Shown: positions 13,231-15,081 of the stretch, one piece after another
Numbering within the stretch: the first letter of the stretch is position 1
Layout: every line of letters starts with the position of its first letter
Assembly: GCA_003517965.1 (NCBI GenBank)
Contig: DOZO01000054.1
Coordinates: 1-15,081 of the forward strand
DNA from: Desulfobulbaceae bacterium
GTDB lineage: Bacteria; Desulfobacterota; Desulfobulbia; Desulfobulbales; Desulfurivibrionaceae
Direction: 5' to 3'
Length of the DNA stretch: 15,081 nucleotides
Translations under genes and position numbers: made by a program
Notes under the pieces: model-generated
Database searches by the model: none
Told to the model about the DNA's origin: nothing
Seen by the model: the letters and a program-made list of their open reading frames with translations, nothing else

Positions 13231-13340
13231 TGTAAGCGGCCAACAGTGCCGCAGATGCGCGAAAGAGGCCTGTCCGCCATACAAACGGTATGCGGACCAG
13301 GCCGATGACAAAGCAGATGCGGTGCTGCTGGCCGCTTACA
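13231..13340. repeat. 110-bp palindromic element between permease and ATPase genes
   Basis: The two ends are inverted copies: TGTAAGCGGCCA at 13231-13242 and TGGCCGCTTACA at 13329-13340. They extend inward with a mismatch, and the centre has a second paired part (GGCCTG...CATAC against GTATGCGG...GGCC). The whole can fold as one long hairpin. A similar sequence (CAGTGCCGCAGATGCGCG) recurs at about 15033-15050. The right end supplies the permease stop codon TAA. No coding capacity is seen, so it resembles a REP/BIME or MITE-like element. Confidence 0.75.
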
Positions 13341-14493
13341 GGGCCCGCAGAGCTTCGCTGGGGTCAAGACTACTGCCCTTTCTGGCCGGATAGAGGCTGG
13401 CCAGCAGGCTTAAGGCAATGGAAAGCAGGATGGCCAGAGCGCCGAGCGAAAAATTAACTCCGGCAAAGGTACCCTTGGGGATAACCAGGGGCAGCACCGA
13501 CCAGGCAATGAGATTGCCGCCAACAAAACCTGAGAAACCGCCGAGAAACCCGACCACGATGGCCTCGAGCAGAATGATCTGCATCACATGGCCCCGCCGG
13601 AAACCGATGGCCCGAAAGATGCCGATCTCACGGGTTCGCTCATTCACCGCCCCCATCATGGTGACAAAGACCAGCAGCGAGCCGATAAAGATTACCAATC
13701 CGGCAATCCCGTAGCTGAAGGCCTTGAACAACTCGACAGACTGCATCTTGGCCATCACTGCCTGCCTGAGCGCGGTGACCTTGGCGCCGGGAAATTTTTC
13801 ACTGAGTTGCAAGACCAGCTCGGTGATCGGGCAATCCCGACAGAAGGCAGCGATCTCCACCAGGGAAATTATCCCCTCTTTACCCAAAACTTCCTGCATG
13901 GCATGAAGGTCGCCGATAATCAGGCCGTCTTCCGCGGCCCCGGTAGCCTGGAGAATAGCGGCCACCGTGAAGGTTCGTTGCCCCAGAGGCAGGGTGTTGC
14001 CAATGGCAAGATCCAGGATTTCGGCCGCCTCGTCTCCGACAATCAGTTCATCCGCGCCGGCAGGAGCGGTTCCGTCCAGATGCCACCAGATTTTGAGCGG
14101 CAGTTCCACCGCAAAATCAACCCCCATCAGAAGCACCTGCCGCCCCATAACCTGGGCCGCGCCGAGCACCTTGGGGGCTACCGTGCCGAGATTCTCGCGA
14201 TTCTCAATCTCCCGGATTCCGGCCAGATCTTTTTCGGCAAACTCCTGCGCTGCATAGTTCACCCCGCCCACGGTGATCCCGCCATAGCTCAGGGCAAGAT
14301 TCTCGCTTTTAGGAACCATAACGATATTGGCGCCGAAACGATCCAGCCGGTCTTCGATGTCGCGGGTCATGCTTTCCGTGATGGACAGCAGGGTGACAAT
14401 AGTGGCGATCCCAAGCCCCAGGCCAAGCACAAGGAAGATCACCTTACCCTTGCGGCGCCTGAGATTGTTACAGGAAATATTATAGAGCTTCAT
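13336..14493 (-). CDS. ABC transporter permease, FtsX/MacB type, with CxxC in the extracytoplasmic domain
   Basis: The protein has 385 aa from the ATG at 14493. It has the four-helix FtsX/MacB layout: helix 1 near the N-terminus (KVIFLVLGLGLGIATIVTLL, about 18-37), a large extracytoplasmic domain (about 40-260), then three helices (about 262-282, 306-333, 345-370). The cytoplasmic loop NERTREIGIFRAIGFRRGHV is the conserved coupling motif to the ATPase. In the extracytoplasmic domain FCRDCP (Cys218, Cys221) forms a CxxC, unusual for MacB/LolC proteins and suggestive of redox or metal chemistry. It starts 30 bases after the HMA-like gene. A TTG at 14523 would add ten residues, but lacks support. 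The stop codon lies in the palindromic element. Confidence 0.9.
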   Translation of the reverse strand: MKLYNISCNNLRRRKGKVIFLVLGLGLGIATIVTLLSITESMTRDIEDRLDRFGANIVMVPKSENLALSYGGITVGGVNYAAQEFAEKDLAGIREIENRENLGTVAPKVLGAAQVMGRQVLLMGVDFAVELPLKIWWHLDGTAPAGADELIVGDEAAEILDLAIGNTLPLGQRTFTVAAILQATGAAEDGLIIGDLHAMQEVLGKEGIISLVEIAAFCRDCPITELVLQLSEKFPGAKVTALRQAVMAKMQSVELFKAFSYGIAGLVIFIGSLLVFVTMMGAVNERTREIGIFRAIGFRRGHVMQIILLEAIVVGFLGGFSGFVGGNLIAWSVLPLVIPKGTFAGVNFSLGALAILLSIALSLLASLYPARKGSSLDPSEALRAL

Positions 14494-14523
14494 CGGTTTT
14501 TTCCCGCGCAGTCGGTTGGCCAA

Positions 14524-14973
14524 CTACTGGCCAATTTCCTGAGCGGCCTCCTTTTTCATGGTGTGTAGCCGCTGGTGGTGGCCAATCTCATTAAGAAGCA
14601 CCGCCTGCGCTCCCTTCTGCAGAAAAAAAGCGGAAATCCTTGCCGTATCAAGCTTTTCCTTATTAAAGGTCACGACAACCCGTGAGCCATGGGGGTCACG
14701 CGTTACCTCCCTCACCCCGTCCTGCCTTTTGAGCTCCGCCAGCACCAGTTCCGCCTTGGCCCGCTCTCCGGACAGTTTGTAAATGGCATCCTCAAGCTGG
14801 CGGTTTTGCAGAAAGGCGATAGATCTGGGGATAACAACCAGCCCCAGACCAAGAAGAATGGCGAGGGAGACAAGGCCGGCCACATAAGCAAAGCCCAGGC
14901 CCCGTTTTTTCACCCCCAGAACCCGCTCCCGCTTTTCCCGGTATTTTTCAAGATCGTAAGACATCCGTACCAT
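14524..14973 (-). CDS. Membrane-anchored protein with an HMA-like ferredoxin fold lacking CxxC
   Basis: The protein has 149 aa and is the first gene of the ABC operon. A basic N-terminus (YREKRERVLGVKKRG) is followed by one membrane helix (about 28-50), so the C-terminal domain should be outside the cytoplasm. Residues about 62-130 have the strand-helix-strand order of heavy-metal-associated domains: AELVLAELKRQDGVREVT, GSRVVVTFNKEKLD and ARISAFFLQKGAQAVLL. The usual metal-binding MxCxxC is replaced by LSGERAK, so copper-type binding is not expected; His131, His132 and His136 near the end are alternative ligands. Probably an accessory subunit of the transporter. Two starts are possible: ATG 14973, with AAGAGG very close, or ATG 14964. 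Confidence 0.65.
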   Translation of the reverse strand: MVRMSYDLEKYREKRERVLGVKKRGLGFAYVAGLVSLAILLGLGLVVIPRSIAFLQNRQLEDAIYKLSGERAKAELVLAELKRQDGVREVTRDPHGSRVVVTFNKEKLDTARISAFFLQKGAQAVLLNEIGHHQRLHTMKKEAAQEIGQ

Positions 14974-15029
14974 TGCCTCTTATTTTGTTTTCAACGCAAG
15001 AATGAGCGTAAACCAAGAACCGTAACTTT

Positions 15030-15081
15030 TCAGCAGTGCCGCAGATGCGCGGAAGAGGCCGGCGAAGTGTGCTGTTGCACA
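15030..15081. repeat. Partial second copy of the palindromic element, cut by the window edge
   Basis: CAGCAGTGCCGCAGATGCGC followed by GGAAGAGGCC closely matches 13243-13270 of the 110-bp element, in the same orientation. Its end (GTGCTGTTGCACA) resembles part of the right arm of that element (GTGCTGCTGGCC). It lies upstream of the ABC operon, so copies flank the first two genes of that operon. Confidence 0.6.

Noticed and set aside
13588..14568. 326-codon plus-strand frame opposite the permease
   Set aside because: Antisense shadow. The minus strand has clear FtsX/MacB permease features in this region.
1..15081. CRISPR arrays, rRNA genes, phage structural genes
   Set aside because: No regularly spaced repeats, rRNA-like stretches or phage structural proteins were seen in the window.

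Overview
The window looks like part of a chromosome from a Gram-negative anaerobic or microaerophilic bacterium. The best guess is a deltaproteobacterium in the Desulfobacterota (Desulfobulbales-like), but no rRNA or other decisive marker is present. The support is a c-type haem sensor domain of the Tll0287/DUF3365 kind, a short RdgC (about 200 aa) with a conserved downstream partner, the run gatB - radC - hemW - radA, and a hairpin-forming intergenic repeat of a type I associate with this group.

Layout. Positions 6-638 (minus) encode a membrane-anchored haem-binding sensor domain with no output domain. Positions 921-5516 look like a small genomic island in the 3' half of a tRNA-Glu gene. The intact tRNA-Glu (5474-5551, minus) and a displaced 44-bp copy of its 3' half (921-964) are direct repeats differing at one base. 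Each is followed at the same distance by its own rho-independent terminator, and each island end carries copies of the octamer AGCCGTCA. No integrase is visible. The cargo is a Phd/YefM-RelE-type toxin-antitoxin pair with its own promoter and operator, a remnant or stand-alone helix-turn-helix domain of a serine recombinase, an uncharacterised three-gene operon led by a TIGR04255-family gene, a one-domain cupin flanked by two near-identical inverted repeats, and decayed sequence. The three-gene operon is the best candidate here for an undescribed system.

Positions 5570-12042 are ordinary chromosome: tRNA-Lys (minus, sharing a transcript with tRNA-Glu), then on the plus strand rdgC and its partner gene, gatB, a long intergenic hairpin, radC overlapping hemW, and radA. 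Two tRNA-Ser genes (UGA and GCU anticodons) follow and end at a bidirectional terminator facing a minus-strand operon. That operon (14973 to 12469) encodes a membrane protein with an HMA-like fold lacking its metal-binding cysteines, a FtsX/MacB-type permease with a CxxC in its extracytoplasmic loop, and the matching ATPase. A 110-bp palindromic element separates permease from ATPase and supplies the permease stop codon. A related element begins at the right edge of the window.

How the genes work together. The plus-strand genes are informational housekeeping (recombination, repair, tRNA charging, haem chaperone). The island genes are accessory: one addiction module and a probable but unproven stress or defence cassette. 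The right-hand operon is an ABC exporter or release machine whose substrate may relate to metals or redox.
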